Part shown: positions 44,906-55,572 of the stretch, piece after piece
How positions within the stretch are numbered: position 1 is the first letter of the stretch
How the letters are laid out: the number at the start of each line of letters is the position of its first letter
Source of the DNA: Bauldia sp.
GTDB lineage: Bacteria; Pseudomonadota; Alphaproteobacteria; Rhizobiales; Kaistiaceae
Direction of reading: 5' to 3'
Length of the DNA stretch: 64,000 nt
Assembly: GCA_026126065.1 (NCBI GenBank)
Contig: JAHCJY010000002.1
Location: 496,001-560,000, forward strand
Made by a program: the position numbers and the translations under genes
Notes under the pieces: model-generated
What the model was told of the DNA's origin: nothing
The model's database searches: none
What the model saw: the letters and a program-made list of their open reading frames with translations, nothing else

Positions 44906-45985
44906 ATGGCCCGTATCACACTGAGGCAGCTGCTGGATCACGCCGCCGAGCATGGCTACGGCGTACCGGCCTTCAACATCAACAACATGGAACAGGGCCT
45001 CGCGATGGTCGGCGCCGCGGCGTCGGTCGACGCTCCGGTCATCATCCAGGCGTCGCGCGGCGCACGCTCCTACGCCAACGACATCATGCTGGCGAAGATG
45101 ATCGACGCCCTGGTCGAGATCTACCCGGACGTGCCGATCGTCATGCATCAGGACCACGGCAACGAGGAATCGACCTGCCTCACCGCCATCAAGTACGGCT
45201 TCACCTCCGTCATGATGGACGGCTCGCTCGAGCGCGATGCCAAGACCCCGGCGTCCTACGACTACAACCTCAACATCACCAGGCACGTGACCGAGATGGC
45301 CCACATGGTGGGCGCCTCGGTCGAGGGCGAACTCGGTGTGCTCGGCTCGCTCGAGTCAGGCCATGGCGAGGCCGAGGACGGCCACGGCGCCGAGGGCAAG
45401 CTGTCGATGGAGCAACTCCTGACCGATCCGGACCAGGCCGTCGACTTCGTGTCGAAGACCAAGGTCGATGCACTCGCGATCGCCATGGGCACCTCGCACG
45501 GTGCCTACAAGTTCTCCCGCAAGCCGGACGGCGCCGTCCTCGCGATGAACGTGATCGAGGAGATCCACCGCAAGCTCCCGAACACCCACCTCGTCATGCA
45601 CGGCTCGTCCTCGGTTCCGCAGGAGCTTCAGGACATCTTCAACGCCGCGGGCGGCGAGATGCCCCAGACGTGGGGCGTTCCGGTCGACGAGATCGTCCGC
45701 GGCATCAAGCATGGTGTCCGCAAGGTCAACATCGATACCGACTGCCGCCTCGCGATGACCGGCGCCATGCGCCAGATCGCGATGAAGAACAAGTCGGAGT
45801 TCGACCCGCGCAAGTTCCTCAAGCCCGCCCTCGATGCGATGCAGAAGCTCTGCAAGGAACGTCTCGAGCAGTTCGGGGCCGCCGGCCACGGCTCCAGGAT
45901 CAAGGTCATCCCGATGAGCGAGATGGCCAAGCAGTATGCGAAGGGTGCGCTCGATCCGAAGATCGCCCCGGCTCGCGCAGCCTAA
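44906..45985 (+). CDS. cbbA: Class II fructose-bisphosphate aldolase (Calvin subtype)
   Basis: This zinc-dependent aldolase joins DHAP with glyceraldehyde 3-phosphate (or erythrose 4-phosphate). The 359-aa protein has the zinc-site motifs [16 protein letters not shown] and [15 protein letters not shown], the substrate loop [18 protein letters not shown] and the start [20 protein letters not shown], all of the CbbA subtype. RBS GAGGAG precedes ATG at 44906. It is followed by cbbL after 36 bp. Confidence 0.96.
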   Translation: MARITLRQLLDHAAEHGYGVPAFNINNMEQGLAMVGAAASVDAPVIIQASRGARSYANDIMLAKMIDALVEIYPDVPIVMHQDHGNEESTCLTAIKYGFTSVMMDGSLERDAKTPASYDYNLNITRHVTEMAHMVGASVEGELGVLGSLESGHGEAEDGHGAEGKLSMEQLLTDPDQAVDFVSKTKVDALAIAMGTSHGAYKFSRKPDGAVLAMNVIEEIHRKLPNTHLVMHGSSSVPQELQDIFNAAGGEMPQTWGVPVDEIVRGIKHGVRKVNIDTDCRLAMTGAMRQIAMKNKSEFDPRKFLKPALDAMQKLCKERLEQFGAAGHGSRIKVIPMSEMAKQYAKGALDPKIAPARAA

Positions 45986-47518
<1,533 letters not shown>

Positions 47519-47557
47519 GCCCTGCCACAAGCAACAGAAACCGGAGATATCCCGCAA

Positions 47558-47992
47558 ATGATGAGCAATACGGGCAACCGGGTTACGCAGGGCCAGTTCT
47601 CGTTCCTGCCTGACCTCACCGACGACCAGATCAAGGCCCAGATCCTTTACGCCCTCAAGCACAACTGGGCGGTCTCGGTCGAGTACACGGATGACATCCA
47701 TCCGCGTAACACCTACTGGGAGATGTACGGCAACCCCATGTTCGACCTCAAGGATCCCGCCGGGATCATGCAGGAGATCAACGAGTGCCGTAAGACCTTC
47801 CCGCGCCACTACATCCGCGTCACCGCCTTCGATTCGACGAAGGGCTGGGAGTCGCCGCGCATGTCCTACCTCGTGAACCGACCGGCGAACGAGCCGGGCT
47901 TCCTCCTGGAGCGCCAGGAACGCAACGGCCGCGCCGTCGGCTACACGATCCGCCCCTACGCCACGCTCAAGCCGGAAGGCGAGCGCTACTAG
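47558..47992 (+). CDS. cbbS: RubisCO small subunit
   Basis: This 144-aa subunit of form I red-type RubisCO has the core FLPDLTDDQIKAQILYALKHNW, NTYWEMYGNPMFDLKDP and PRHYIRVTAFDSTKGWESPR, and the extended C-terminal tail (VGYTIRPYATLKPEGERY) that replaces the loop of green-type subunits. Start ATG at 47558 has a second ATG next to it. A strong hairpin terminator follows within 10 bp of the stop, before cbbX. Confidence 0.98.
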   Translation: MMSNTGNRVTQGQFSFLPDLTDDQIKAQILYALKHNWAVSVEYTDDIHPRNTYWEMYGNPMFDLKDPAGIMQEINECRKTFPRHYIRVTAFDSTKGWESPRMSYLVNRPANEPGFLLERQERNGRAVGYTIRPYATLKPEGERY

Positions 47993-48001
47993 GACGACCC
48001 C

Positions 48002-48025
48002 GGAGGCGGGCTTCGGCCCGCCTCC
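48002..48025 (+). terminator. Perfect hairpin between cbbS and cbbX
   Basis: GGAGGCGGGC-TTCG-GCCCGCCTCC (48002-48025) is a perfect 10-bp stem with a TTCG tetraloop, followed by a C/T-rich tract. It probably stops most of the transcript after cbbS, lowering cbbX expression relative to the structural genes. A 150-bp gap then separates it from cbbX, with no further gene. Confidence 0.75.
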
Positions 48026-48176
48026 CCTCTTCTTGCTGCCGGCCCGTCGCCTTCCGCTCGCCCTCCTGGGGCCCACGCGACGCCAGCCGGATCCGGGACC
48101 CTCGTTCGAGGGGCCGAGCGGCCAGATTGCGCAGCCCTCCGAGCGCGCCCCCCTCTTCTGAGAAGCGAGCAAGACA

Positions 48177-49115
48177 ATGGCCGAAGCCACCACCGAGACT
48201 CCCGCTCCCGTCCGTCCGAAGGGCGCGATCGACCTCAACCAGATGCTGAAGGACTCGGGCGTTGCCGAGGTCCTGGCGGAACTCGACCGCGAATTGATCG
48301 GGCTCGCCCCGGTCAAGAAGCGTATCCGCGAGACCGCCGCGCTCCTGATGGTCGACAAGGCCCGGCGGGACCTTGGCCTCGACAACTCGCCCCCGACGCT
48401 GCACATGAGCTTCACCGGCAACCCCGGCACCGGCAAGACGACCGTTGCGCTCCGGATGGCGGACCTCCTCCACCGCCTCGGCTACATCCGCCAGAACCAC
48501 CTCGTCACGGTCACGCGCGATGACCTCGTCGGCCAGTACATCGGTCACACCGCGCCAAAGACGAAGGAAGCGCTGAAGAAGGCGATGGGCGGGGTCCTGT
48601 TCATCGACGAGGCGTACTACCTCTACCGGCCGGAGAACGAGCGCGACTACGGCCAGGAGGCGATCGAGATCCTCCTCCAGGTGATGGAGAACCAGCGCGA
48701 CGACCTCGTGGTGATCGTGGCCGGCTACGCCGACCGCATGGCGCGGTTCTTCGATTCCAACCCGGGCTTCCGGTCGCGTATCGGCAGCCACATCGACTTC
48801 CCGGACTACAGCGACACGGAGCTGCTCCAGATTTCCGAACTGATGCTGAAGGAGCAGAACTACCACCTGTCGCCCGAAGCCAAGACGGCGATGGCCGAGT
48901 ACGTCGCGCTGCGCCGCCAGCAGCCGCATTTCGCGAACGCCCGCTCGGTGCGCAACGCCCTCGACCGCGCCCGCCTCCGCCAGGCGAACCGCCTGTTCGA
49001 GAGCAACAAGCCGATCATGCCGGAGGACCTGTCGACCCTCGAGGCCGACGACATCCTCGGCAGCCGCGTCTTCCACAGCGGCGGCGAGGTTGCGGGCCAG
49101 ACCGCACGCAGCTGA
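48177..49115 (+). CDS. cbbX: Red-type RubisCO activase CbbX
   Basis: This AAA+ ATPase hexamer removes inhibitory sugar phosphates from red-type RubisCO by pulling on the C-terminal tail of CbbL. The 312-aa protein has Walker [21 protein letters not shown], Walker [16 protein letters not shown], the second-region [19 protein letters not shown] and the sensor-2 [20 protein letters not shown] at 48177 follows a gap with the terminator. Its presence confirms the red-type assignment. Confidence 0.97.
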   Translation: MAEATTETPAPVRPKGAIDLNQMLKDSGVAEVLAELDRELIGLAPVKKRIRETAALLMVDKARRDLGLDNSPPTLHMSFTGNPGTGKTTVALRMADLLHRLGYIRQNHLVTVTRDDLVGQYIGHTAPKTKEALKKAMGGVLFIDEAYYLYRPENERDYGQEAIEILLQVMENQRDDLVVIVAGYADRMARFFDSNPGFRSRIGSHIDFPDYSDTELLQISELMLKEQNYHLSPEAKTAMAEYVALRRQQPHFANARSVRNALDRARLRQANRLFESNKPIMPEDLSTLEADDILGSRVFHSGGEVAGQTARS

Positions 49116-49326
49116 GCCCCGGCGTCACTGCGGCCAGCATTCCGAAGTCCGGCCCTGTGCCGGGCTTCTTCCGGACTCTCCCGCGGATGGAGAGTGTGCC
49201 CATAGCGCGCGTCGCCGGTGTGCGACGCGCGCGGTCATCACGACCTCGTGATCTGCCTCGGAAGTAACAAACCACCTCCCGACAGCGACCTACCACCATC
49301 GAACATTCGTGTTGGAGGTGGCGGAC

Positions 49327-49851
49327 ATGAAACGCGGCAGAATTCTCGGGTTGGCGGCGGCGATCAGCCTCGCGGCGGGCGGAACCATCGTCTGGGCACA
49401 GGCCGACGACGACGGCACGTTCGCCGGCGCGCTGTGGGAGGAGATCGCGGGCCTGCGCCTCGTCGGGGACGACGCGCTCGGGGCGGTGCCTTATGCCCGC
49501 GAGGGGCAGGCCCATGGCGAAACGCTGGTCACGCTCCAGTCGACAGTCACGATCAACGGCGTTACCGGCGCGGTTCTGGTGAAGCGGAGCTACGGTGAGG
49601 GTGCCACGCGCGACGGGATCATCGCCCACCCGAACGACAACCTCGAAAACGTCACCGTGATGTTCCAGCGCGAAGCGGGCTACGATCCTGCCAACGGCGA
49701 CTGGTTCTGGGCGATGTACGCGCCGGACGGAATGGTCGGCGCCATGGACGGCATGACGATGGCTGGCCGCGTCGGCATGTGCAGCGGCTGCCACGCGGCA
49801 GCTCCGGGCGGCGACTACATCTTCCTGCATGACGGGCTGCCCGCCCGGTAG
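49327..49851 (+). CDS. Cytochrome P460-like periplasmic haem protein
   Basis: This 174-aa exported protein has a signal peptide (LGLAAAISLAAGGTIVWA) and a cytochrome P460 fold: VLVKRSYGEGA, VTVMFQREAGYDPANGDWFWA and a C-terminal haem c motif C-S-G-C-H (GRVGMCSGCHAAAPGGDY). P460 proteins oxidise hydroxylamine or bind nitric oxide; in non-nitrifiers they can serve detoxification. Start ATG at 49327 with GGAGG upstream is preferred to 49309. The gap between it and cbbX (49116-49326) shows no gene. Confidence 0.82.
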   Translation: MKRGRILGLAAAISLAAGGTIVWAQADDDGTFAGALWEEIAGLRLVGDDALGAVPYAREGQAHGETLVTLQSTVTINGVTGAVLVKRSYGEGATRDGIIAHPNDNLENVTVMFQREAGYDPANGDWFWAMYAPDGMVGAMDGMTMAGRVGMCSGCHAAAPGGDYIFLHDGLPAR

Positions 49852-49921
49852 CCATCCGATGGTGGCAGGCAACGGCCGACAGGTTGCCCGCCACCCGAAC
49901 TGACTCGAGCCCGGGTGCGCG

Positions 49922-50482
49922 GTGCTGCTGTTAGACCGGGAGACCGAATGGTCGCTGCTGATGCGCGCGGCCCTCGACGGGGACGGCGAGGCCTATGCCC
50001 GCTTTCTCCGCTCGCTGGCGCATCCGCTGCGCATCCTGGTCGGCCGCGGTCTTGCCCGTGCGCGGCTGTCGCCGGGCGATGTCGAGGATGTGGTGCAGGA
50101 GACGCTCCTGGCGATCCACCTCAAGGCGGCGACGTGGGACCGGTCCGGCCCCATCGTCCCGTGGATCGCGGCGATCGCCCGGCACAAGGCGGTCGACATG
50201 CTCCGCAGGCGCCACCGGCGGCTCGAGGTTGCCATCGACGACCTCGTCGGCGACTGGGAAGTTGCCGAGGAGAACGCACCGCAGATCACGCGAAGCGAAC
50301 TCCAGACGCTGCTGTCGCGGCTTCCCGACCGGCAGCAGCAGGTCATTCGCTCCATCTCGCTTGACGGCGGGACCATCGCATCCACCGCAAGCGCCCTCGG
50401 CATCAGCGAGGGCGCGGTGCGGGTCGGGCTCCATCGCGGCCTCAAGGCGCTGGCGGATCAGGCCAGGAAGGCAGGCTCATGA
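49922..50482 (+). CDS. ECF-family RNA polymerase sigma factor
   Basis: This 186-aa sigma factor has region 2 (GDVEDVVQETLLAIHLKAATW, IARHKAVDMLRRRHRRLE) and region 4 (LLSRLPDRQQQVIRSISLDG, IASTASALGISEGAVRVGLHRGLKAL), with no region 1 or 3. It should direct expression of a regulon in response to an envelope or stress signal passed by its anti-sigma. The start is GTG at 49922; the RBS is weak. Its stop overlaps the start of the NrsF-like gene (ATGA), so the two are coupled. Confidence 0.9.
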   Translation: MLLLDRETEWSLLMRAALDGDGEAYARFLRSLAHPLRILVGRGLARARLSPGDVEDVVQETLLAIHLKAATWDRSGPIVPWIAAIARHKAVDMLRRRHRRLEVAIDDLVGDWEVAEENAPQITRSELQTLLSRLPDRQQQVIRSISLDGGTIASTASALGISEGAVRVGLHRGLKALADQARKAGS

Positions 50483-51111
50483 GAACGGAAGACCTCATCA
50501 ACGCGCTCGCCGCCGACCCTCCCGCCGTCCGTCCGGGGCCGGGAGCGCTGCTGCCCCTCGCCGCCGGCATCGCGATCATGATCCTCGGCTACGGGATCCT
50601 CCTCGATGCCCGACCCGACATCGCCGAGGCGGCGCGGAGCGCGGCGTTCATCCTCAAGCTCGCAGCCGCGGCGCTGCTGGCCGTCGCCGCGGCCGGCACG
50701 CTCGTCCGGCTGGCCCGTCCGGGCCGGTCGATCGGTCCCTGGCCCTATGCGTTGCTCTTGCCCATCCTCCTGCTCGGCGGCGGCGTCGTCGCAACGATCG
50801 CGGGCACGCCGGCATCGGACTGGGGGGCACGTCTCGTGGGCACGAACGCCCTCGCCTGCCTCACCGTGATCCCCGCCCTCGCGGCAGCCCCGCTCGCGGG
50901 CGCCATCGTCTGGCTTCGCTCCCGGGCGCCGACCCGTCCGGCGTCCGTCGGGGCGCTGGCTGGCATCCTCGCGGGCAGCCTCGCCGCGGTGCTGTACGGA
51001 ACCACGTGTATCGACGACAGCCCTCTCTTCGTTGCGACATGGTACTTGCTTGCAATCGCAACGGTCGCCGCGGCGGGTGCGCTTCTCGGGCAACGCTTCC
51101 TGCGCTGGTAG
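50479..51111 (+). CDS. NrsF-like (DUF1109) anti-sigma membrane protein
   Basis: This 210-aa six-helix membrane protein has the NrsF/DUF1109 pattern: an N-terminal cytosolic segment (MRTEDLINALAADPPAVRPG), hydrophobic helices, and the loop YGTTCIDDSPLFVATWYLLA with a conserved Cys. NrsF anti-sigmas respond to metal or redox signals. It overlaps the sigma gene by 4 bp. Which signal acts here is unknown. Confidence 0.88.
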   Translation: MRTEDLINALAADPPAVRPGPGALLPLAAGIAIMILGYGILLDARPDIAEAARSAAFILKLAAAALLAVAAAGTLVRLARPGRSIGPWPYALLLPILLLGGGVVATIAGTPASDWGARLVGTNALACLTVIPALAAAPLAGAIVWLRSRAPTRPASVGALAGILAGSLAAVLYGTTCIDDSPLFVATWYLLAIATVAAAGALLGQRFLRW

Positions 51112-51144
51112 CGCTGTCCTGCCAACCTCTCCTGGAGACACATC

Positions 51145-51519
51145 ATGTCCGGTAGCCGTTCGGGCGCCATCGTCATCGAGCCCGTCACAGAGCGCGTTCG
51201 CGGCCTTGCCGGCGCGACTGTCCTCGTCGACACGAGGAATGCCGTCCTCCTTCACGAAGGCAGCCGCGTTCCCGTCTACTACTTCCCGCTGAAGGACGTC
51301 GTCGACGGCGTCTTGGTGCCGACCGGGCACAGCTCCCATTGCCCGCTGAAGGGCGAGGCCAGCTACTACTCCGTGCGCCTGCCCGACGGCCGGATCGCGC
51401 AAAACGGGGTCTGGCGCTATCCGCACCCGGTCGCCGGCGTGGAGGCAATCGCCGACAGCGTGGCTTTCTACCCGCACGTCCTCGACCGGATCGTCCGCGG
51501 CGACGACCTCGCGGCGTGA
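51145..51519 (+). CDS. DUF427 domain-containing protein
   Basis: This 124-aa protein matches DUF427, with GATVLVDTRNAVLLHEGSRVP, VYYFPLKDVVD, HSSHCPLKGEASYYSVRLPDG and ESIADSVAFYPHVLDRIV-like blocks (here AIADSVAFYPHVLDRI). The family is common in soil bacteria and its function is not established. The start ATG at 51145 lies 33 bp after the anti-sigma gene. It may be part of the sigma regulon. Confidence 0.86.
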   Translation: MSGSRSGAIVIEPVTERVRGLAGATVLVDTRNAVLLHEGSRVPVYYFPLKDVVDGVLVPTGHSSHCPLKGEASYYSVRLPDGRIAQNGVWRYPHPVAGVEAIADSVAFYPHVLDRIVRGDDLAA

Positions 51520-51543
51520 GTAGATCGCTGCGGGACCGGACGG

Positions 51544-52320
51544 TCAGCCGAGGCTGGCGACGAACATGTAGACCGCGACTGCCAGGATCAGGACGGCGAA
51601 CAGCCGCCTGAGGAGGCCGCGCCGCGCGGCGAGGCGCCGGGCCAGCAGCGCGCCGCCGATGCCTCCAACGATGCCGCCCGCGACGAACACGGCGGCGAGT
51701 ACCCAGTCGACGAGACCGCTCGTGGCATAGTTCGCGGCGGTCGTAAGGCCGAACGCGGTGACAGCGACAAGCGACGAGCCGATCGCGTTGAGGACCGGCA
51801 TGCCGGTTGCCAGCATCAGCGCGGGGACCACGAGGAAGCCGCCGCCGATCCCGAAGAAGCCCGACAACGTCCCGGCCGCGATGCCCAGCGTCACCAGCCA
51901 GGGGAAATTGTCCCGGTCGAGCCGGACATTGAGGCGCGGCACGCCTTCCTTGCGCCAGAGCATGAGGCCGGCCACGACGACCATGAGGATTGCAAACAGC
52001 GCGAGCAGGCGCTCGCCATCGATTGCCTTGCCGATCGTGGAGCCAAGGAGCGCGCCCGCGACGCCCGCCGCCGTGAACACCGAGGCGCAGCGCCATTTGA
52101 CATTGCCGGCGCGGGCGTGGGTGACGAGGTTCACCGCGGCGTTTCCCGCCACCGCCACGGCGCTGGTGCCGATGGCGGTGTGCGGGTCTGCGACGCCCAC
52201 CAGATAGACGAGGAGAGGGACGGCGAGGATCGATCCCCCTCCCCCGGTGAGTGCGAGGGAGAAGCCCACGAGGCCGCCGGCGAGGAGACCGGCGGCGTCC
52301 TGTGCGAGGGTGAGGTCCAC
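51544..52320 (-). CDS. TauE/SafE sulfite-exporter family permease
   Basis: This 258-aa permease with about eight TM helices is of the TSUP family. The N-terminal half has GGLVGFSLALTGGGGSILAVP and the second half GTLSGFFGIGGGFLVVPALM, the two glycine-rich repeats of TauE/SafE proteins. They export sulfite or sulfur-containing organic anions. It is 34 bp after a rhodanese gene on the same strand and faces a persulfide dioxygenase gene, so a role in removing sulfite made there is likely. Confidence 0.88.
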   Translation of the reverse strand: MDLTLAQDAAGLLAGGLVGFSLALTGGGGSILAVPLLVYLVGVADPHTAIGTSAVAVAGNAAVNLVTHARAGNVKWRCASVFTAAGVAGALLGSTIGKAIDGERLLALFAILMVVVAGLMLWRKEGVPRLNVRLDRDNFPWLVTLGIAAGTLSGFFGIGGGFLVVPALMLATGMPVLNAIGSSLVAVTAFGLTTAANYATSGLVDWVLAAVFVAGGIVGGIGGALLARRLAARRGLLRRLFAVLILAVAVYMFVASLG

Positions 52321-52354
52321 GTCTGGTCCCGCCCCGGGCGGGGGTTACGGCGTC

Positions 52355-52672
52355 TCAGCGCCCCGTCGGCAGGCCCGCCCGGCGCCATGCCTCGATGCCG
52401 CCGGCAAGCACGTACCCGTCCGCGCCGGCCGGAAGGCGAGCCGCGAGGCGACGGGCATTCATACTGGTCCTGGCGCCACTCTGGCAGTGGAATATGACTG
52501 GCTTCCCGGCCGTGAGACCGGGCGGCGGCGAATCCGGCGCTGATAGCGGCTGAAGCCGCGCGCCGGGGATGTTCTCCCGCGCATGTTCCTTCGCTTCACG
52601 GACGTCGACCAGGATGGCGCCTTCGTCGATCAGCTTTCTGGCTTCGAATGGGACGATGGAACGGAGCGACAT
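52355..52672 (-). CDS. Rhodanese-like sulfurtransferase
   Basis: This 105-aa single-domain rhodanese starts MSLRSIVPFEARKLIDEGAI and has DVREAKEHARENIPGARL and the active-site loop C63-Q-S-G-A-R-T (VIFHCQSGARTSM). It can transfer persulfide sulfur between thiols and GSH. ATG at 52672 is preferred to TTG at 52678. It is divergent from the persulfide dioxygenase gene and leads the TauE/SafE gene. Confidence 0.9.
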   Translation of the reverse strand: MSLRSIVPFEARKLIDEGAILVDVREAKEHARENIPGARLQPLSAPDSPPPGLTAGKPVIFHCQSGARTSMNARRLAARLPAGADGYVLAGGIEAWRRAGLPTGR

Positions 52673-52726
52673 GTTCAAACCTTTGGTTACGGGGCTGCCG
52701 GAGTACCGCAGAACCGGTTATATGTT

Positions 52727-52755
52727 TTAGCAGTTGCTAAATTAGCGATTGCTAA
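52727..52755. promoter_or_regulatory. Tandem BigR-like operators
   Basis: Two 14-bp near-perfect palindromes, TTAGCAGTTGCTAA (52727-52740) and TTAGCGATTGCTAA (52742-52755), are spaced by 15 bp between centres, in an AT-rich stretch between the divergent rhodanese and persulfide dioxygenase genes. The form and context fit a repressor of the ArsR/BigR class, which senses hydrogen sulfide or persulfide. No bigR gene is in the window. Confidence 0.65.
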
Positions 52756-52792
52756 TATATATGTCAATGCCGCTTCACGACAGGAGGGTGAA

Positions 52793-53716
52793 ATGACCGC
52801 AGTTCCAACGATCCGGGCGTTCTTCGACGAGCCCACGAACACGGTGAGCTACCTCGTCAGCGACCCCGAGACGAAGGTGGCCGCCGTGATCGATCCGGTG
52901 CTCGACTACGATCCGGACGCCGGTTCCGTGGATGTCCGTTCCGTTCAGGCGATCCTCGCCGCCGCCAGGGACGATGGTCTGACGATCGCCTGGAGCCTCG
53001 AGACCCACGCCCACGCCGATCATCTGTCCGGCTCGCCCTTCATCAAGGCGCACACCGGCGCCCGGATCGGCATCGGCGAGCACATCAGGGATGTGCAGCG
53101 GATCTTCCGGCCCGTCTTCAATGCGACCGACCTTCGGACCGACGGATCGGACTTCGACCATCTCTTCAGGGACGGCGAGCACTTCCGGATCGGGTCGCTC
53201 GACGTCCGCGTCATGCACACGCCGGGGCACACCCCGGCCGATGTGACCTACCTGGTCGGCGATGCCGCCTTCGTGGGCGACACGCTCTTCATGCCCGACT
53301 ACGGCACCGCGCGCGCCGACTTCCCCGGCGGCGATGCCCGCACGCTCTACCGGTCGATCCGGAAGCTCCTCACGCTGCCCCCTGAAACGCGCCTCTTCCT
53401 CTGCCACGACTACAAGGCGCCGGGGCGGACCCAGTTCGCTTGGGAGACGACGGTAGGCGCACAGCGGGAGCGCAACGTCCACGTCCACGACGGCGTCGGC
53501 GAGGATGCTTTCGTCGCCATGCGCGAGGCGCGCGACGCCACGTTGTCGGCGCCGCGGCTCCTCCTGCCTTCGATCCAGGTCAACATACGCGGCGGCCGCT
53601 TTCCGGAGGCCGAGGCAAACGGCGTTCACTACCTCACGATCCCCGTGACGTTCCGACCGGGCGCCGATCTCGGCCAGCCCGCCGCCCGTGACACCGCGCG
53701 CGCCGCAGGGCTATAA
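52793..53716 (+). CDS. Persulfide dioxygenase-like MBL-fold hydrolase (Blh/SdoA type)
   Basis: This 307-aa iron-dependent metallo-beta-lactamase-fold enzyme probably oxidises glutathione persulfide to sulfite. Metal-site motifs are THAHADHLSG (H72, H74, D76, H77), H142 and H146 in MHTPGHTPAD, and D163 in VGDTLFMPDYG. The start ATG at 52793 has AGGAGGG five bases upstream; the frame open from 52583 runs through the operators. The C-terminal sequence (LLLPSIQVNIRGGRFP) is typical of BigR-regulated Blh proteins. It is divergent from the rhodanese gene. Confidence 0.9.
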   Translation: MTAVPTIRAFFDEPTNTVSYLVSDPETKVAAVIDPVLDYDPDAGSVDVRSVQAILAAARDDGLTIAWSLETHAHADHLSGSPFIKAHTGARIGIGEHIRDVQRIFRPVFNATDLRTDGSDFDHLFRDGEHFRIGSLDVRVMHTPGHTPADVTYLVGDAAFVGDTLFMPDYGTARADFPGGDARTLYRSIRKLLTLPPETRLFLCHDYKAPGRTQFAWETTVGAQRERNVHVHDGVGEDAFVAMREARDATLSAPRLLLPSIQVNIRGGRFPEAEANGVHYLTIPVTFRPGADLGQPAARDTARAAGL

Positions 53717-53772
53717 GCTTCGGCGGGCGGCCGAGGGGGCCCGGGCAACAACGAACAGAAGGGGGGCCCCGC

Positions 53773-54849
53773 ATGGCGGACCTCCACGCCAAGGGCTCCG
53801 CTGCTGCGGGAGGCAATGGCAGTCACGACGAGACCAACGGCAACGGCCACGCCGCTGCGGGGATAGGCTCGCGCGCCGAGATGACGCTGCACCAGCTGCG
53901 CATCTTCTGGGCCGTCGCCCATGCCGAGACGCTGACCAAGGCCGCCAAGCAGCTCGGCCTGACGCAGCCGTCGTTGTCGCAGCAGCTGTCCAAGCTCGAA
54001 ACGACCGTCGGCGCGCGCCTCTTCGACCGGACACCGGGGGCGATGGCGCTCACCGACGCCGGCAGCTTCCTGCTGCGGAAGGCCGAGTACATCCTGTCCA
54101 ACGTCTCCGAGGCGACCGACGGGCTCCGCCAGTTCTCCGACGGCATGCGCGCGACGATCCGCGTCGCCGGCCTCAACTCGGTGCTGCGTGTCCTGCTCCC
54201 CCCCGCGATGGCGCGACTTGCCGATACGTTTCCCGGGATCGAATTCGATATCCACGAGACCGCGCCCGCCGATGCGCTGGAACTGCTGTACGGCCGGCGC
54301 GTCAATGTCGGCCTCGTGGCCGAGAACTCGATCGCCTCGTCGAGCGTCGGCTTCAAGGCGGTGCCGGTTGCGTCGGATCCCTATGTCTTTGCCGTCCCTG
54401 AAAGCATCGACCTCGACGGCGTAACCGATCCGGACGGCGAGCTCGATCCCGCGGTCGCGCGCGTCCTCAACAGCTGCATCCAGTTCACTTTCGGCACGCA
54501 GCACACACGGCGGGTCGAGCAATGGTACCAGCAGGTTCTGCCGCGGCACCGGCTGATCGCGCAGTGTCGCAGCTACGAGGTTGCCCTCGGCATGGTCCAG
54601 GCGGGTCTCGGTGTCTGCCTCGTTCCGGCGCTGACCGCTTTCGACGGTCACAAACTCGTCGGCGGCGTCCGGCTCTATCGCTCCGCCGAACCCGATCGCT
54701 CGCTCGTCGCGCTCCTTCCCGGCCAGTACATCCGCGCCGAGCCGTACCGGAGCTTCCTCAAGGCGCTGGAAGAGGCGGGCAAGGCAATCGACCTGAAGGG
54801 CATCCTCGATACCCCGCCCTTCCTCCACCGCGCCGACCGGATGGACTGA
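53773..54849 (+). CDS. LysR-family transcriptional regulator
   Basis: This 358-aa regulator has an N-terminal winged HTH (MTLHQLRIFWAVAHAETLTK, LTQPSLSQQLSKLETTVGAR) beginning at residue 37, a linker and a C-terminal effector domain (RATIRVAGLNSVLRVLLPPA, VNVGLVAENSIASSSVGFKA). The first 36 residues are Gly/Asn/His-rich and not part of the HTH; an alternative start is at 53881, but 53773 has AAGGGGGG upstream. It is convergent with nothing and lies 56 bp after the Blh gene. Target unknown. Confidence 0.85.
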   Translation: MADLHAKGSAAAGGNGSHDETNGNGHAAAGIGSRAEMTLHQLRIFWAVAHAETLTKAAKQLGLTQPSLSQQLSKLETTVGARLFDRTPGAMALTDAGSFLLRKAEYILSNVSEATDGLRQFSDGMRATIRVAGLNSVLRVLLPPAMARLADTFPGIEFDIHETAPADALELLYGRRVNVGLVAENSIASSSVGFKAVPVASDPYVFAVPESIDLDGVTDPDGELDPAVARVLNSCIQFTFGTQHTRRVEQWYQQVLPRHRLIAQCRSYEVALGMVQAGLGVCLVPALTAFDGHKLVGGVRLYRSAEPDRSLVALLPGQYIRAEPYRSFLKALEEAGKAIDLKGILDTPPFLHRADRMD

Positions 54850-54914
54850 GGCCGGCTGAATCGGCTCCCTACCGAGGGCGGCGAAGCCGTGGCCCCCGCA
54901 GACAGAGGATGGCA

Positions 54915-55463
54915 ATGACCGCCGACGGCAACCCGATGCGCCGCGCCCTTGTCGGCCAGTTCGACATTGCGTGGGCGCTCGCGAGCTATCACCTGGACGG
55001 ACTCACGACCGCCGAATGCCTGTGGCGGCCGGCTGCACGCGGGCTCCAGGTCGCGCAGCACGACGACGGAACCTGGGTTGCCGACTGGCCGGACCATGAG
55101 GGCTACGACCTCGGTCCGCCGAGCATCGGTTGGCTGACCTGGCACATGGTCTTCTGGTGGTCGATGGTGCTGGATCACAGCTTTGGCGACGGGCGGCTTC
55201 AGCGCGAGGCCGTCGCGTGGCCCGGCTCCGCGGAAGCCGCGCGAGACGCCATAGGAGTCCTCCAGGGGCGCTGGCGTGCAGCGATTGACGCCCTGACGGA
55301 CGCGGACCTCGGCACGGACGAGCGGACGCGCTGGCCGTTCGCGGGTCGCCCCTTCGCTGAGATCGTCGCGTGGGCGAACATCGAACTGACCAAGAACGCG
55401 GCCGAAATCGGCTATGCTCGGTTCCTCTACGCGGTGCGACCGGAATCACCTTCTGCGGAGTGA
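54915..55463 (+). CDS. DinB-like superfamily protein
   Basis: This 182-aa four-helix-bundle protein is of the DinB/YfiT group. It starts VGQFDIAWALASYHLDGLTT and has GWLTWHMVFWWSMVLDHSFGD (with the conserved His) and a terminal IVAWANIELTKNAAEIGYARF. Such proteins are metal-dependent thiol transferases or stress proteins. ATG at 54915 fits GAGG six bases upstream; 54909 is the other option. It follows LysR by 65 bp on the same strand and may be co-transcribed. Confidence 0.78.
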   Translation: MTADGNPMRRALVGQFDIAWALASYHLDGLTTAECLWRPAARGLQVAQHDDGTWVADWPDHEGYDLGPPSIGWLTWHMVFWWSMVLDHSFGDGRLQREAVAWPGSAEAARDAIGVLQGRWRAAIDALTDADLGTDERTRWPFAGRPFAEIVAWANIELTKNAAEIGYARFLYAVRPESPSAE

Positions 55464-55572
55464 CGGCCTGGCAGGCCCTGTTGCCTGCCTTGACGCGCAC
55501 CTAGATCATTCGCTGTAACGTTGGACGTCGGCACGCGCCGCCGAGACAACAGCGGCGCAAGGAAAGGCTCAG

